Assembly: GCF_006716905.1 (NCBI RefSeq)
Contig: NZ_VFPV01000001.1
Span: forward strand, 1,654,269 to 1,718,268
Source of the DNA: Acidovorax temperans
Lineage (GTDB): Bacteria > Pseudomonadota > Gammaproteobacteria > Burkholderiales > Burkholderiaceae_C
Length of the DNA stretch: 64,000 bases
Direction: 5' to 3'
Shown: one piece after another, positions 8,503 to 17,129 of the stretch
Layout: every line of letters starts with the position of its first letter
How positions within the stretch are numbered: the stretch's first letter is position 1
Translations under genes and position numbers: made by a program
Notes under the pieces: model-generated
What the model saw: only the letters and a program-made list of their open reading frames with translations
Databases searched by the model: none
Told to the model about the DNA's origin: nothing

Positions 8503-9831
8503 ATGAAGCTTTCCAAAATCGTGATCGCCGCCGCAGTGGTTGCCGCCGGTGCGTCGTCGCTGGCCACCAGCGCCATGGCCCAGGCCAAGGAACAGTTCTT
8601 CCCGCTGCTGTCCTACCGCACGGGGCCCTACGCGCCGAACGGTGTGCCATGGGCCAATGGCAAGCAGGACTATCTGAAGATGATCAACGCCCGCGATGGC
8701 GGCATCAACGGCGTGAAGCTGACGTTTGAAGAGTGCGAAACCGGCTACGCCACCGACCGCGGCGTGGAATGCTACGAACGCCTCAAGAGCCGCCCCGGCG
8801 TGACGCTGTTTGACCCCCAGGCCACCGGCATCACCTTCGCGCTGACCGAGAAGGCCCCCGTGGACAAGATCCCGCTGATGACGCTGGGCTATGGCCTGTC
8901 GGTGGCGCAGGACGGCCAGGCCTTCAAGTGGAACTTCCCCTTCATGGGCAGCTACTGGACGGGCGCTGACATCCTGATCCAGCATCTGGGCAAGGCCAAC
9001 GGCGGGCTGGACAAACTCAAGGGCAAGAAGATCGCGCTGGTCTACCACGACAGCCCGTTTGGCAAAGAGCCCATCCCGGTGCTGCAGGAGCGCGCCAAGA
9101 TGCATGGCTTTGAGCTGCAGATGCTGCCAGTGACCGCGCCCGGCGTGGAACAAAAAGCCACCTGGCTGCAGGTGCGCCAAAGCCGCCCCGACTACGTGCT
9201 GCTGTGGGGCTGGGGCGTGATGAACTCCACCGCCCTGAAGGAAGCCCAGGCCACTGGCTACCCCCGCGACAAGATGTATGGCGTGTGGTGGGCCGGTGCC
9301 GAGCCCGATGTGCGTGACGTGGGCGAAGGCGCCAAGGGCTACAACGCGCTGGCTCTGAACGGCTACGGCACCCAGTCCAAGGTGATCCAGGACATCATGA
9401 AGCACGTGCACGACAAGGGCCAGGGCACAGGGCCGAAGGACGAAGTGGGCTCGGTGCTGTACACCCGCGGCGTGATCATCCAGATGCTGGCCGTGGAAGC
9501 CGTGCGCCGCGCGCAAGAGCGTTTTGGCAAGGGCAAGGTCATGACGGGCGAACAAGTACGCTGGGGCATGGAAAACCTGGCCCTGGACCAGAAGAAGCTG
9601 GACGCACTGGGCTTCAACGATGTGATGCGCCCGCTGTCCACCAGCTGCGCCGACCACATGGGCTCCACCTGGTCGCGCGTGCACACCTGGGACGGCAAAA
9701 AGTGGAACTTCTCGTCTGACTGGTACCAGGCCGACGAGCAGATCCTGAAGCCCATGATCAAGGCAGGCGCGGACAAGTACCTGGCCGACAAGAAGATGAC
9801 ACGACGCGATCCTGCTGATTGCAACTCTTGA
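8503..9831 (+). CDS. ABC transporter periplasmic substrate-binding protein (Leu/Ile/Val-binding type)
   Basis: 442 residues with a clear Sec signal peptide (KLSKIVIAAAVVAAGASSLA, cleavage after AMA near residue 27). The start at 8503 has AAGGAG upstream. The mature protein is a type I periplasmic binding fold, longer than E. coli LivK (about 370). It contains GPYAPNG near the N-terminus, YHDSPFGKE and KMYGVWWAGAEPDV. It delivers the ligand to LivH/LivM. The size and the neighbouring CoA ligases fit an aromatic or other organic acid better than an amino acid, but this is inference. Confidence 0.87.
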   Translation: MKLSKIVIAAAVVAAGASSLATSAMAQAKEQFFPLLSYRTGPYAPNGVPWANGKQDYLKMINARDGGINGVKLTFEECETGYATDRGVECYERLKSRPGVTLFDPQATGITFALTEKAPVDKIPLMTLGYGLSVAQDGQAFKWNFPFMGSYWTGADILIQHLGKANGGLDKLKGKKIALVYHDSPFGKEPIPVLQERAKMHGFELQMLPVTAPGVEQKATWLQVRQSRPDYVLLWGWGVMNSTALKEAQATGYPRDKMYGVWWAGAEPDVRDVGEGAKGYNALALNGYGTQSKVIQDIMKHVHDKGQGTGPKDEVGSVLYTRGVIIQMLAVEAVRRAQERFGKGKVMTGEQVRWGMENLALDQKKLDALGFNDVMRPLSTSCADHMGSTWSRVHTWDGKKWNFSSDWYQADEQILKPMIKAGADKYLADKKMTRRDPADCNS

Positions 9832-9835
9832 GGTC

Positions 9836-9945
9836 ATCCCCCTGAGGCGCTGGCGCGCCTTCCCCCTTCTCTCTTAGCGCTTCGCGCTGCGGGAAGGGGG
9901 ACAACGCCAGCGCGGCGGGGCGGCGCGGCCGGCGTAGGCCCTTGC
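9836..9945 (+). repeat. Post-stop GC-rich repeat, copy 2 (after the binding-protein gene)
   Basis: Begins about five bases after the stop at 9831 and has the same orientation as the gene. It contains CCCCCTGAGGCGCTGGCGCG, CTTCCCCCTT and a matching GGGAAGGGGGA arm that can pair with it, then GCGGCGGGGCGGC. It is diverged from copy 1 but has the same order of blocks. Confidence 0.65.
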
Positions 9946-10020
9946 GCGGCGTTCCTGGCCTCTGGGCCGCGACCGTATCAATGGCTGGTAACAAAGCGGC
10001 TGCTCCCACGCAGAACAGCC

Positions 10021-10058
10021 GCCAATCCAAAGAATTGCTTGCAGCTCTTTGGATTGGC
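10021..10058 (+). other. Perfect 13-bp stem hairpin just upstream of livF
   Basis: GCCAATCCAAAGA (10021-10033) pairs exactly with TCTTTGGATTGGC (10046-10058), leaving a 12-nt loop. No T-run follows, so it is not a standard terminator. It ends 17 bases before the livF ATG and could act in mRNA processing or stability, or modulate livF translation. Confidence 0.7.
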
Positions 10059-10075
10059 ACAGCGAAGGCAACACC

Positions 10076-10885
10076 ATGGACTCTAAAAACATTGTTCTCA
10101 ACGTCAACGGCATCGAGGTCATCTACAACCACGTGATCCTGGTGCTCAAGGGCGTCTCGTTGCAGGTGGCCGAAGGCAGCATCGTGGCCATTCTGGGTGG
10201 CAACGGTGCGGGCAAGACGACCACGCTGCGGGCCATCTCCAACCTGCTCAAGGGTGAGCGCGGCGAGGTGACCAAGGGCAGCATCGAGCTGCGCGGCGAA
10301 CGCATTGAAAACCTGTCGCCCGCCGATCTGGTCAAGCGCGGCGTGGTGCAGGTGATGGAAGGCCGTCACTGCTTTGCCCACCTGACGATCGAAGAGAACC
10401 TGATGACGGGCTCTTACACCCGCACCAGCAAGGGCGAAATCGAGGCCAACCTGGAGAAGGTCTACAACTACTTCCCGCGCCTGAAAACGCGCCGCACCTC
10501 GCAGGCGGCCTACACCTCGGGCGGCGAGCAGCAGATGTGCGCCATTGGCCGCGCGCTGATGGCCAACCCCAGCATGGTGCTGCTCGACGAGCCCTCGATG
10601 GGCCTGGCGCCGCAGATCGTGGAAGAGGTGTTCAACATCGTCAAAGACCTGAACACCAAGGAGAAGGTCACCTTCTTGCTGGCGGAGCAGAACACCAACA
10701 TGGCGCTGAAGTACGCGGACTACGGCTACATCATGGAAAGTGGCCGCGTGGTGATGGACGGCGCCGCGAGCGACCTGGCCAGCAACGAGGACGTGAAGGA
10801 GTTCTACCTGGGCATGGGCGGCGGCGAGCGCAAGAGCTTCAAGGATGTCAAGAGTTACAAGCGGCGCAAGCGCTGGCTTGCTTAG
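10076..10885 (+). CDS. livF: Branched-chain-type ABC transporter ATP-binding protein LivF
   Basis: 269 residues from the ATG at 10076 (GAAGG upstream). Walker A is GGNGAGKTT (about 41-49), the signature region is YTSGGEQQMCAIGRALMANP, Walker B is VLLDEPSMGLAP and the switch region is LLAEQN with Gln-Asn instead of His, as usual for LivF. Translation from an earlier in-frame ATG at 10049 would begin inside the hairpin and is less likely. It is the second ATPase of the transporter, with LivG. Confidence 0.9.
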   Translation: MDSKNIVLNVNGIEVIYNHVILVLKGVSLQVAEGSIVAILGGNGAGKTTTLRAISNLLKGERGEVTKGSIELRGERIENLSPADLVKRGVVQVMEGRHCFAHLTIEENLMTGSYTRTSKGEIEANLEKVYNYFPRLKTRRTSQAAYTSGGEQQMCAIGRALMANPSMVLLDEPSMGLAPQIVEEVFNIVKDLNTKEKVTFLLAEQNTNMALKYADYGYIMESGRVVMDGAASDLASNEDVKEFYLGMGGGERKSFKDVKSYKRRKRWLA

Positions 10886-10888
10886 GGT

Positions 10889-10985
10889 GCCCCCTGTGGC
10901 GCTGCGCGCCTTCCCCCTCAGGGGGACGCACCCGGTGGCCTGGCAAAGCCAGTTCCACGGGTGCGCTGGCCTTCGGCAGCGCGGG
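10889..10985 (+). repeat. Post-stop GC-rich repeat, copy 3 (after livF)
   Basis: Begins about four bases after the livF stop, in gene orientation: CCCCCTGTGGCGCTGCGCGC, then TTCCCCCTCAGGGGGACGC, which can fold on itself, then a diverged tail. A degenerate AGCGCTT-type palindrome follows at about 11034-11072 (GCGCTT with AAGCGC), so the 229-bp gap before the next gene holds two repeat types and no gene. Confidence 0.6.
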
Positions 10986-11114
10986 CGCCCCGGGCAGTCA
11001 TCCTTTTCAGACGCTGGACGAAATTACTCTTAATTTGATAGCTGCTTGCGCTTGATGGATAAGCGCCAGAGGCCGATTTCATTCAAAACCACCACCTCAC
11101 AAGGAAACACAGGC

Positions 11115-12362
11115 ATGAGCACCTTCTATGACGCCCTGGAAACGCGCAGCCCCGCTGAGCGCGAAGCGGCCTTGATGGCGGCGCTGCCGCAGCAGATCGC
11201 CCATGCCCAAAAGGCATCGCCCGCGTTCGCCAGCATTCTGGCGGGGGTGGATGCTGGTGCGGTCACCAGCCGCGAGGCATTGGCCAAGTTGCCCGTGACA
11301 CGCAAGCACGAGCTGCTGGAGCGCCAGCAGGCGGGCCGAGCCACCAATGTGTTTGGCGGCTTCAGCGCGCTGGGCTTTGGGCCGGGCATGACGCGGGTGT
11401 TTGCCAGCCCCGGCACCATCTACGAACCCGAGGGCACGCGGCCCGATTACTGGCGCATGGCGCGGGCCATTTATGCGGCGGGCTTTCGGCGCGGCGAGCT
11501 GATCCACAACAGCTTCAGCTACCACTTTGTGCCTGCGGGCTCGATGATGGAAACCGGCGCCCACGCGCTGGGCTGCACCGTCTTCCCCGGCGGCACGGGC
11601 CAGACGGAACAGCAAGTGCATGCCATGGCCGAGCTGCGGCCTGCGGGCTACATCGGCACGCCCAGCTTCCTCAAAATCATCATCGAGAAGGCCGCCGAGA
11701 TGGGCGTGGCCCTGCCCACGGTGACCAAGGCTCTGGTCTCTGGCGAGGCGTTTCCGCCCAGCCTGCGCGACTGGTTTGCGCAGCAGGGCATTGCGGGTTA
11801 CCAGTGCTATGCCACGGCCGACCTGGGCCTGATTGCCTATGAAACCTCGGCCCGCGAAGGCCTGGTGCTGGATGAAGGCGTGATCGTCGAAATCGTCCGA
11901 CCCGGCACGGGCGACCCGGTGCCCGAGGGCGAGGTGGGCGAGCTGGTCATCACCACGCTCAACCCCGACTACCCGCTCGTCCGCTTTGGCACTGGCGACC
12001 TGTCTGCCGTGCTGCCGGGCACCTGCCCCACGGGCCGCACCAACACCCGCATCAAGGGCTGGATGGGCCGTGCCGACCAGACCACCAAGGTGCGCGGCAT
12101 GTTCGTGCACCCCGGTCAGGTGGCCGCCATCGCCAAGCGTTTCCCGCAGGTGCAGCGCGCGCGGCTGGTGGTCAGCGGCGAAATGGCCAACGACCAGATG
12201 GTGCTGCGGGTGGAAACCACCGAAACGGCCGAGGGCCTGGCCCACCAGTTGGGCGACGCCATCCGCGAAGTGACCAAGCTGCGCGGCGATGTGGAAATGG
12301 TGCCGCCCGGCACCCTGCCCAACGATGGCAAGGTGATTGAAGACGCTCGCAGCTACCGCTGA
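11115..12362 (+). CDS. Phenylacetate-CoA ligase-like AMP-binding protein (PaaK family)
   Basis: 415 residues from the ATG at 11115, preceded by AAGGAAA. Overall length and the order HNSFSYHFVPAG, GYIGTPSFL, YATADLGLIAYE and TTLNPDYPLVRFGTGDLS match the PaaK branch of aryl-CoA ligases. It has a C-terminal domain from about residue 310 (IKGWMGRADQTTKVRGMFVHP). The usual Ser/Thr/Gly-rich ATP loop is replaced by FASPGTIYEPEG, so catalytic competence is uncertain. It is the last gene of the transporter cluster, separated by repeats. Probable role: CoA activation of the imported carboxylate, or a regulatory or accessory version of it. Confidence 0.78.
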   Translation: MSTFYDALETRSPAEREAALMAALPQQIAHAQKASPAFASILAGVDAGAVTSREALAKLPVTRKHELLERQQAGRATNVFGGFSALGFGPGMTRVFASPGTIYEPEGTRPDYWRMARAIYAAGFRRGELIHNSFSYHFVPAGSMMETGAHALGCTVFPGGTGQTEQQVHAMAELRPAGYIGTPSFLKIIIEKAAEMGVALPTVTKALVSGEAFPPSLRDWFAQQGIAGYQCYATADLGLIAYETSAREGLVLDEGVIVEIVRPGTGDPVPEGEVGELVITTLNPDYPLVRFGTGDLSAVLPGTCPTGRTNTRIKGWMGRADQTTKVRGMFVHPGQVAAIAKRFPQVQRARLVVSGEMANDQMVLRVETTETAEGLAHQLGDAIREVTKLRGDVEMVPPGTLPNDGKVIEDARSYR

Positions 12363-12497
12363 CTGCGCGTGGTGTGACAGCGCAGGCCCCGCCTGCGCTG
12401 TTGATTTGCCACAAATACCGGGCACCTGAAGCGCCAACCGGCGGGCTGCAAACGCCCGCCTGCGTCAGGGATAACCCGCGCAAACGCTATCAAATAC

Positions 12498-12538
12498 ATA
12501 GCTGCAGCGCTTGACACAAAAGCGCTGCAGCTATTTTT
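12498..12538 (+). terminator. 15-bp perfect stem plus T-run (AGCGCTT palindrome family)
   Basis: ATAGCTGCAGCGCTT (12498-12512) pairs with AAGCGCTGCAGCTAT (12520-12534), followed by TTTT to 12538. It lies 135 bp after the PaaK-like gene and before the Bug-type gene, so it probably ends the transporter transcript. It belongs to the palindrome family seen throughout the window. The rest of 12363-12633 shows no gene and should hold the promoter of the next gene. Confidence 0.7.
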
Positions 12539-12633
12539 CGTTAAAGACATTACAGCGTGGCGGCTACGTACAACCCGCATTACCCCAAAAAAACGCCCTC
12601 GTTATCATCGCGCCGTTAATCAAAGGAGCATCC

Positions 12634-13623
12634 ATGAAAACATTGCTGAAACTCTCGCTGGCCGCCACTGCCGTTATCACAGCCTTCGGTGCGCAAGCGC
12701 AAGAGTTCCCGTCCAAAGACAAGACGGTGACCTTGGTCGTGCCCTATGCAGCGGGCGGCCCCACAGACCGCGTGGCCCGTGACCTGGCCGAAGCACTGCG
12801 CAAGCCCCTGGGCGGCGTGAGCGTGGTGGTGGACAACGCGGCAGGTGCAGGCAGCACCATCGGCACCGCCAAGGCTGCACGCGCCACGCCCGATGGCTAT
12901 ACCTTGCTGCTCAACCACATCAGCATGTCCACCATGCCCACGATGTACCGCAAGCTGGCCTTCAACGTGGTGAACGACTTTGAATACCTGGGCATCATCA
13001 ACGATGTGCCCATGACGCTGATCGCCAAGCCCAGCATGGCGGCCAACAACTACAAGGAACTGTCCACCTGGATCAACCAGAACAAGGGCAAGATCAACCT
13101 GGGCAATGCCGGCCTGGGCTCTGCCTCGCACCTGTGCGGCCTGATGTTCCAAAGCGCTCTGCAGATCGACATGACGCCTGTGCCTTACAAGGGCACGGCC
13201 CCTGCCATCACCGACCTGATCGGCGGCCAGATCGACCTGCTGTGTGACCAGACCACCAACACCACCAGCCAGATCGAAGGCAAGAAGGTCAAGGCCTACG
13301 CCGTGACCACCACCAAGCGCCTCACCACGCCTGCGCTCAAAGACCTGCCCACACTGGCCGAGTCGGGCTTGAAGGACTTCAACGTGACCATCTGGCACGG
13401 CGTGTACGCCCCCAAGGGCACACCGGCTGACGTGCTCAAGAAGCTGAACCAGGCCATCAAGGCCGCGCTGAAAGACCCTGAATTCATCAAGAAGCAAGAA
13501 GGCCTGGGTGCCGTGGTCGCCACCGACAAGCGCATCGAGCCTGCCGAGCACAAGAAGTTTGTGCAGTCTGAAATCGACAAGTGGGGCGCGGTGATCAAGG
13601 CCGCCGGCACCTACGCCGACTAA
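12634..13623 (+). CDS. Bug-type (TctC family) periplasmic solute-binding protein
   Basis: 329 residues; the start at 12634 has AAAGGAG upstream. The signal peptide is KTLLKLSLAATAVITAFG, cleaved after AQA. Mature sequence features of the Bug/tripartite tricarboxylate family are VVPYAAGGPTDRVARDLAEAL, VVDNAAGAGSTIGTAKAARA and YTLLLNHISM. It resembles the BugD subgroup. Ligands are usually carboxylates or amides. No TctA/TctB membrane subunits are nearby, so it is an orphan binding protein, a common state in this lineage. A terminator follows at 13660. Confidence 0.88.
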   Translation: MKTLLKLSLAATAVITAFGAQAQEFPSKDKTVTLVVPYAAGGPTDRVARDLAEALRKPLGGVSVVVDNAAGAGSTIGTAKAARATPDGYTLLLNHISMSTMPTMYRKLAFNVVNDFEYLGIINDVPMTLIAKPSMAANNYKELSTWINQNKGKINLGNAGLGSASHLCGLMFQSALQIDMTPVPYKGTAPAITDLIGGQIDLLCDQTTNTTSQIEGKKVKAYAVTTTKRLTTPALKDLPTLAESGLKDFNVTIWHGVYAPKGTPADVLKKLNQAIKAALKDPEFIKKQEGLGAVVATDKRIEPAEHKKFVQSEIDKWGAVIKAAGTYAD

Positions 13624-13659
13624 GCTCTGCGATGGGCAGGAGTTGCCCGAGCCACACCA

Positions 13660-13691
13660 GCCACCGCGCCTCCCGGCCCGGTGGCTTTTTT
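13660..13691 (+). terminator. Rho-independent terminator after the Bug-type gene
   Basis: GCCACCG (13660-13666) pairs with CGGTGGC (13679-13685), followed directly by six T residues (13686-13691). It lies 37 bp after the stop at 13623. Confidence 0.8.
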
Positions 13692-13810
13692 CATGGGTTG
13701 GCGGCCGCGTGTTCGGGTAATCCATCTGCCCTTGCAGCACCCCCGCGCGTAGAACTGAGGGCACAAGGTATCGCACAAGCAACGCCCCCGATTCGAGAAG
13801 GAATGGCCCC

Positions 13811-14926
13811 ATGACATCGCAGCACCACTTCCGCACCCCCGCCAGCTCCCGAGCACAAATCCAGGCCCGCAGCCGGGCCCGCAGCCGCCGCAAGGCCCTG
13901 GCGCTGGGCCTCACCGTCACGGCCATGGGCGCCATGGCGCTGGCTGCGGCTGCCGCCCTGCTGGCACCGGGCAACGCGCACGCGCAAGCCGCGCCCAGCA
14001 CTGCGGGCTGGCCCACCAAGCCGGTGCGCATCGTGGTGCCGTTTGCACCCGGCGGCACCACTGACATCCTGGCGCGCGCCATGGCGCCCGAGCTGAGCCG
14101 CGCGTTCGGCCAGCAGTTCATCGTGGACAACCGCGCGGGCGCGGGCGGCAACGTGGGGGCCGAAGTGGTGGCCAAGTCGCCCGCCGATGGCTACACGCTG
14201 CTCATGGGCACCGTGGGCACGCACGGCATCAACCGCGCGCTGTATGCCAGGCTGCCCTACGACCCGATCAAGGATTTCGCCCCCATCACCCTGGTGGCCG
14301 CTGTGCCCAATGTGATGGTGATGAACCCCGACAAGGCCAAGGCCCTGGGTGTGACCAATGTGCAGGAGTTCATCAAGGCGGCCAAGGCCAACCCTGGCAA
14401 GCTGAACATGGCCTCCAGCGGCAACGGCACCTCCATCCACCTGGCGGGCGAGCTGTTCAAGAGCATGACTGGCACCTACATGCTGCACCTGCCCTACCGT
14501 GGCTCGGGCCCGGCGCTGATGGACATGGTGGCGGGCAATGCCGATGTGATGTTTGACAACCTGCCCTCGTCCATGGCGCAGATCAAGGCAGGCAAACTGG
14601 TGGCACTGGCGGTGACCAGCAGCCAGCGCTCTACCGCCCTGCCCGATGTGCCCACGGTGGAACAGGCCGGTGGCGCGGCGCTCAAGGGCTATGAAGCGAG
14701 TTCCTGGTTTGGCCTGCTGGCCCCGGCCGGGACGCCCGCAGACATCGTCAACCGCATTCAGCAAGAAACGGCCAAGGCACTGGCCAGCCCGGCGGTGAAA
14801 GAGCGGCTGATGGCCCAGGGCGCCGTTCCTGGCGGCAACACACCGGCCGAGTTTGCGCGGCACATCGACAACGAACACCAAAAATGGGCCGGGGTGGTGA
14901 AAGCCTCCGGCGCGAAGGTCGATTGA
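13811..14926 (+). CDS. Second Bug-type (TctC family) solute-binding protein
   Basis: 371 residues. The long N-terminal region is basic (several Arg, with Arg-Arg near residue 27), then a hydrophobic core and a cleavage site near HAQAAP (about residue 58). It resembles a long Sec or weak Tat signal. The mature part carries [40 protein letters not shown] and a C-terminal [13 protein letters not shown]. It is paralogous to the preceding gene but not a recent duplicate by eye. No membrane partners are adjacent and the ligand is unknown. It starts 120 bp after the preceding terminator and so probably has its own promoter. Confidence 0.87.
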   Translation: MTSQHHFRTPASSRAQIQARSRARSRRKALALGLTVTAMGAMALAAAAALLAPGNAHAQAAPSTAGWPTKPVRIVVPFAPGGTTDILARAMAPELSRAFGQQFIVDNRAGAGGNVGAEVVAKSPADGYTLLMGTVGTHGINRALYARLPYDPIKDFAPITLVAAVPNVMVMNPDKAKALGVTNVQEFIKAAKANPGKLNMASSGNGTSIHLAGELFKSMTGTYMLHLPYRGSGPALMDMVAGNADVMFDNLPSSMAQIKAGKLVALAVTSSQRSTALPDVPTVEQAGGAALKGYEASSWFGLLAPAGTPADIVNRIQQETAKALASPAVKERLMAQGAVPGGNTPAEFARHIDNEHQKWAGVVKASGAKVD

Positions 14927-14970
14927 TATTGGGCGCTGACGCAGCCCTCTGCGTCAGACCGTGTCAGCCG

Positions 14971-15315
14971 CTACACACCCCACACCACGTCGCAGCCCTC
15001 TTGCTGGCTGCGGCGCAGCAGGTCGATGAAAGGCGTGGCGCGCTGGCGCAGGTGGATGGTGTCGTTGGGCTCGTCTTCAGCCGGGTTCGCATCAGCAGAA
15101 CCCGGCTCTTGCTGAGCGACTGCCTGGGCAGCGCGCAGGCGGGCTTCATCACGGGCCACGGCGGCCTCCAGCGCGGCCAGGGCGGCGGGGATTTGCGCCG
15201 CTGTCACGATGCCTGTGGGCCCCGGCGTTTTGCCGATGATTTCCAAAATTTGCCGGCCGTGCGGCTCCAGCAGGATGAGGTCCGCCGCAGCGCGGGATTT
15301 GAATTTGTACAACAT
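14971..15315 (-). CDS. DUF1840 domain protein
   Basis: 114 residues from MLYKFKSRAAADLILLEP (ATG at 15315, GGAG upstream). The N-terminal LYKFKS...DLILLEPHGRQILEIIGK and GIVTAAQIPAALAALEAAV pattern is that of DUF1840, a small cytoplasmic family of betaproteobacteria with no known role. The C-terminal part (DTIHLRQRATPFIDLLRRS) is also typical. Upstream in-frame codons to 15363 lack a good start signal. It converges with the Bug-type gene. Confidence 0.85.
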   Translation of the reverse strand: MLYKFKSRAAADLILLEPHGRQILEIIGKTPGPTGIVTAAQIPAALAALEAAVARDEARLRAAQAVAQQEPGSADANPAEDEPNDTIHLRQRATPFIDLLRRSQQEGCDVVWGV

Positions 15316-15451
15316 GGCGCATAACTCCGAATGGCAGGTTGCTCGGTGAGGTAACCAAAGCATTAGCCTAACCGCAACTGCGCGGAAGCGTGTCAGCGCA
15401 TACCGATCAACGCCCTAGGAGCCAGGCAAATGCACTCTGATTCAATTTTGA

Positions 15452-15512
15452 GTAAAAAGTGCCTCCAAGGCTTATCCATCAAGCGCCATCAGCTATATTT
15501 TCAATAGCATCA
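15452..15512. repeat. AGCGCTT-type palindromic repeat (diverged copy)
   Basis: Contains AAAAGTGCCTCCAAGGCTT, then AAGCGCCATCAGCTAT and a T-rich end, the same block order as at 42911-42975. It lies at the 3' end of the EamA gene and overlaps its stop. No gene is seen in the remaining 15316-15450 stretch. Confidence 0.65.
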
Positions 15513-16481
15513 ACCCTGCTCCTGGCAACCGGCGGGCGCACAGGCAGCCCGCAAGCGGGGCAGCACGCGGCGCTGCCACCAGCCCAGCACCATGGGCCCG
15601 TAGAGAATGCAGCCCAGCGCGCCAGCAATCAGCGGCAAGGCCGCAAACACCCAGCCGGTGAGCAGCTCGCCCCCCAGCGCCACGCCCACCAACAGGGCTA
15701 CGGCCGGGTTCACAAACGAATAGCTGCCCGCCAGTGCGGCCGTGGTGTTTTGCAGCAGCCACAGGTAGGCATTGAGGGCCACCATGGTGCCAAACACCAG
15801 CAGGTAGAGCCAGGCAGCCCACGACTTGCCGCTGATCTGCGACAGCGCGGGCACGGGCTCCACGCACAGCGCCACCACCAGCCCCATCGCGCCCCCCACA
15901 AACCACTGGGCTGCCGCCGCCATGGCCGGTGCAGGCAGCGAGAGCTTGCGTGAGGCGTAGGAGCCCAGGCTCCAGCACAGGGGTGCAGCAAAAGCCAGCG
16001 ATGCGCCCACCCAGGTGGCAGAGAAGTCGCCCTCCCTCGCCAGCAGCAGCGCGCCCACCACGCCCAGGCCCAGGCCGATCCAGCTCGTCAGGGGCACACG
16101 CTCGCCACCCCAGCGCGTCCACAGCGCCAGCCACATGGGCATGGTGGTGACCACCGTGGCCATCAAGCCCGAGCCAATGCCCAGCTTCTGCGCAAAGCCG
16201 ATGAAGTTCATCGCCAAGAACACCATCAGCCCGCCCACCAGCGCCGAGTTGCGCCACTGCAGCGCCGTGGGCAAGGCATGGCCCTGCCACAACGCAATGA
16301 GCAACATGACCACGCCCGCGCACAGAAAGCGCACCGCGTTCATCAGCAACGGGGGCATGGTCTGCAGGGCGATGCTGGTGGCGAAATACGTGGTGCCCCA
16401 CACCACATAAACCAGCAACAGAGCCGTGGCAACCGCCCAGGAACCACGGGAACGCGCTTGCACATTGAAATTTGCCGGCAT
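15510..16481 (-). CDS. EamA/DMT-family inner-membrane exporter
   Basis: 323 residues with ten predicted membrane helices in two EamA repeats. The first repeat includes LLVYVVWGTTYFATSIALQTMPPL, the second SYSFVNPAVALLVGVALGGE. The YedA/RhaT-like class exports or imports small metabolites such as amino acids or drugs. The ATG at 16481 is preferred because AAGGTGAAG sits just upstream; a GTG at 16490 would overlap it. It is divergent from an Lrp-type regulator, a frequent pairing in which the regulator controls an amino-acid exporter. The substrate is not determinable. Confidence 0.85.
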   Translation of the reverse strand: MPANFNVQARSRGSWAVATALLLVYVVWGTTYFATSIALQTMPPLLMNAVRFLCAGVVMLLIALWQGHALPTALQWRNSALVGGLMVFLAMNFIGFAQKLGIGSGLMATVVTTMPMWLALWTRWGGERVPLTSWIGLGLGVVGALLLAREGDFSATWVGASLAFAAPLCWSLGSYASRKLSLPAPAMAAAAQWFVGGAMGLVVALCVEPVPALSQISGKSWAAWLYLLVFGTMVALNAYLWLLQNTTAALAGSYSFVNPAVALLVGVALGGELLTGWVFAALPLIAGALGCILYGPMVLGWWQRRVLPRLRAACAPAGCQEQG

Positions 16482-16551
16482 ATTCTTCACCTTACCGAAT
16501 AATTTATGGAAACCTTGAGGTTTTCGGAATTTTTACCAGAAACAGGCCCCA

Positions 16552-17040
16552 ATGCAAGCAAATATTCAGACAGACGACATCGATGCCAGAATTATTTCGG
16601 CCCTGGGGGCTGATGGCCGACGTTCATACGCCGATGTCGGTGCCGAGGTGGGCCTGTCCACCGCCGCGGTGCACGAGCGCGTGAAGAAGATGCTGGACAA
16701 GGGCGTGATCCGCCGTTTCTCGATCAGCGTGGACCCGGAGCGCGTGGGTTTGAACTTCACGGCGTTCGTGGCCATCCGCAACGACGGCGGCATCCACTGC
16801 CGTGACGTGGCGCCCCGGCTGCGGGCCATGCCGCAGGTGGAAGAGCTGCACAGCGTGGCGGGGGAATACGACTTCCTGGCCAAGATCCGCACCACGCACG
16901 CGCGGGCGCTGGAAGACGTGATCTACGAAATCAAGGCCATTGCCGGTGTGGCCCGAACCACCAGCACCGTGGTGCTCAACACCGAATTTGAAGACCGGCC
17001 GCTCGACCTGTCCTGGGTGAATGCGGCCAAGGCCGACTGA
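16552..17040 (+). CDS. Lrp/AsnC-family transcriptional regulator
   Basis: 162 residues. The N-terminal winged helix-turn-helix includes DDIDARIISALGADGRRSY, VGLSTAAVHERVKKM and VIRRF. The C-terminal RAM-type effector domain starts near residue 70 (FVAIRNDGG) with the glycine-containing motif SVAGEYDFLAKI. The 70-bp divergent gap with the EamA gene contains AT-rich, partly symmetric sequence around 16490-16540 (CCGAATAATT and AGGTTTTCGGAATT), a plausible operator. It probably senses an amino acid and controls the exporter; this is inferred from context. Confidence 0.88.
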   Translation: MQANIQTDDIDARIISALGADGRRSYADVGAEVGLSTAAVHERVKKMLDKGVIRRFSISVDPERVGLNFTAFVAIRNDGGIHCRDVAPRLRAMPQVEELHSVAGEYDFLAKIRTTHARALEDVIYEIKAIAGVARTTSTVVLNTEFEDRPLDLSWVNAAKAD

Positions 17041-17129
17041 AGCGCGTGAGGGCGCGCAGCCCCGTGCGAAGCCGCATCGCTTCTGAACCTGTAAGGCGGG
17101 CTGTTGCACGGCACCCACCACGGACACCC

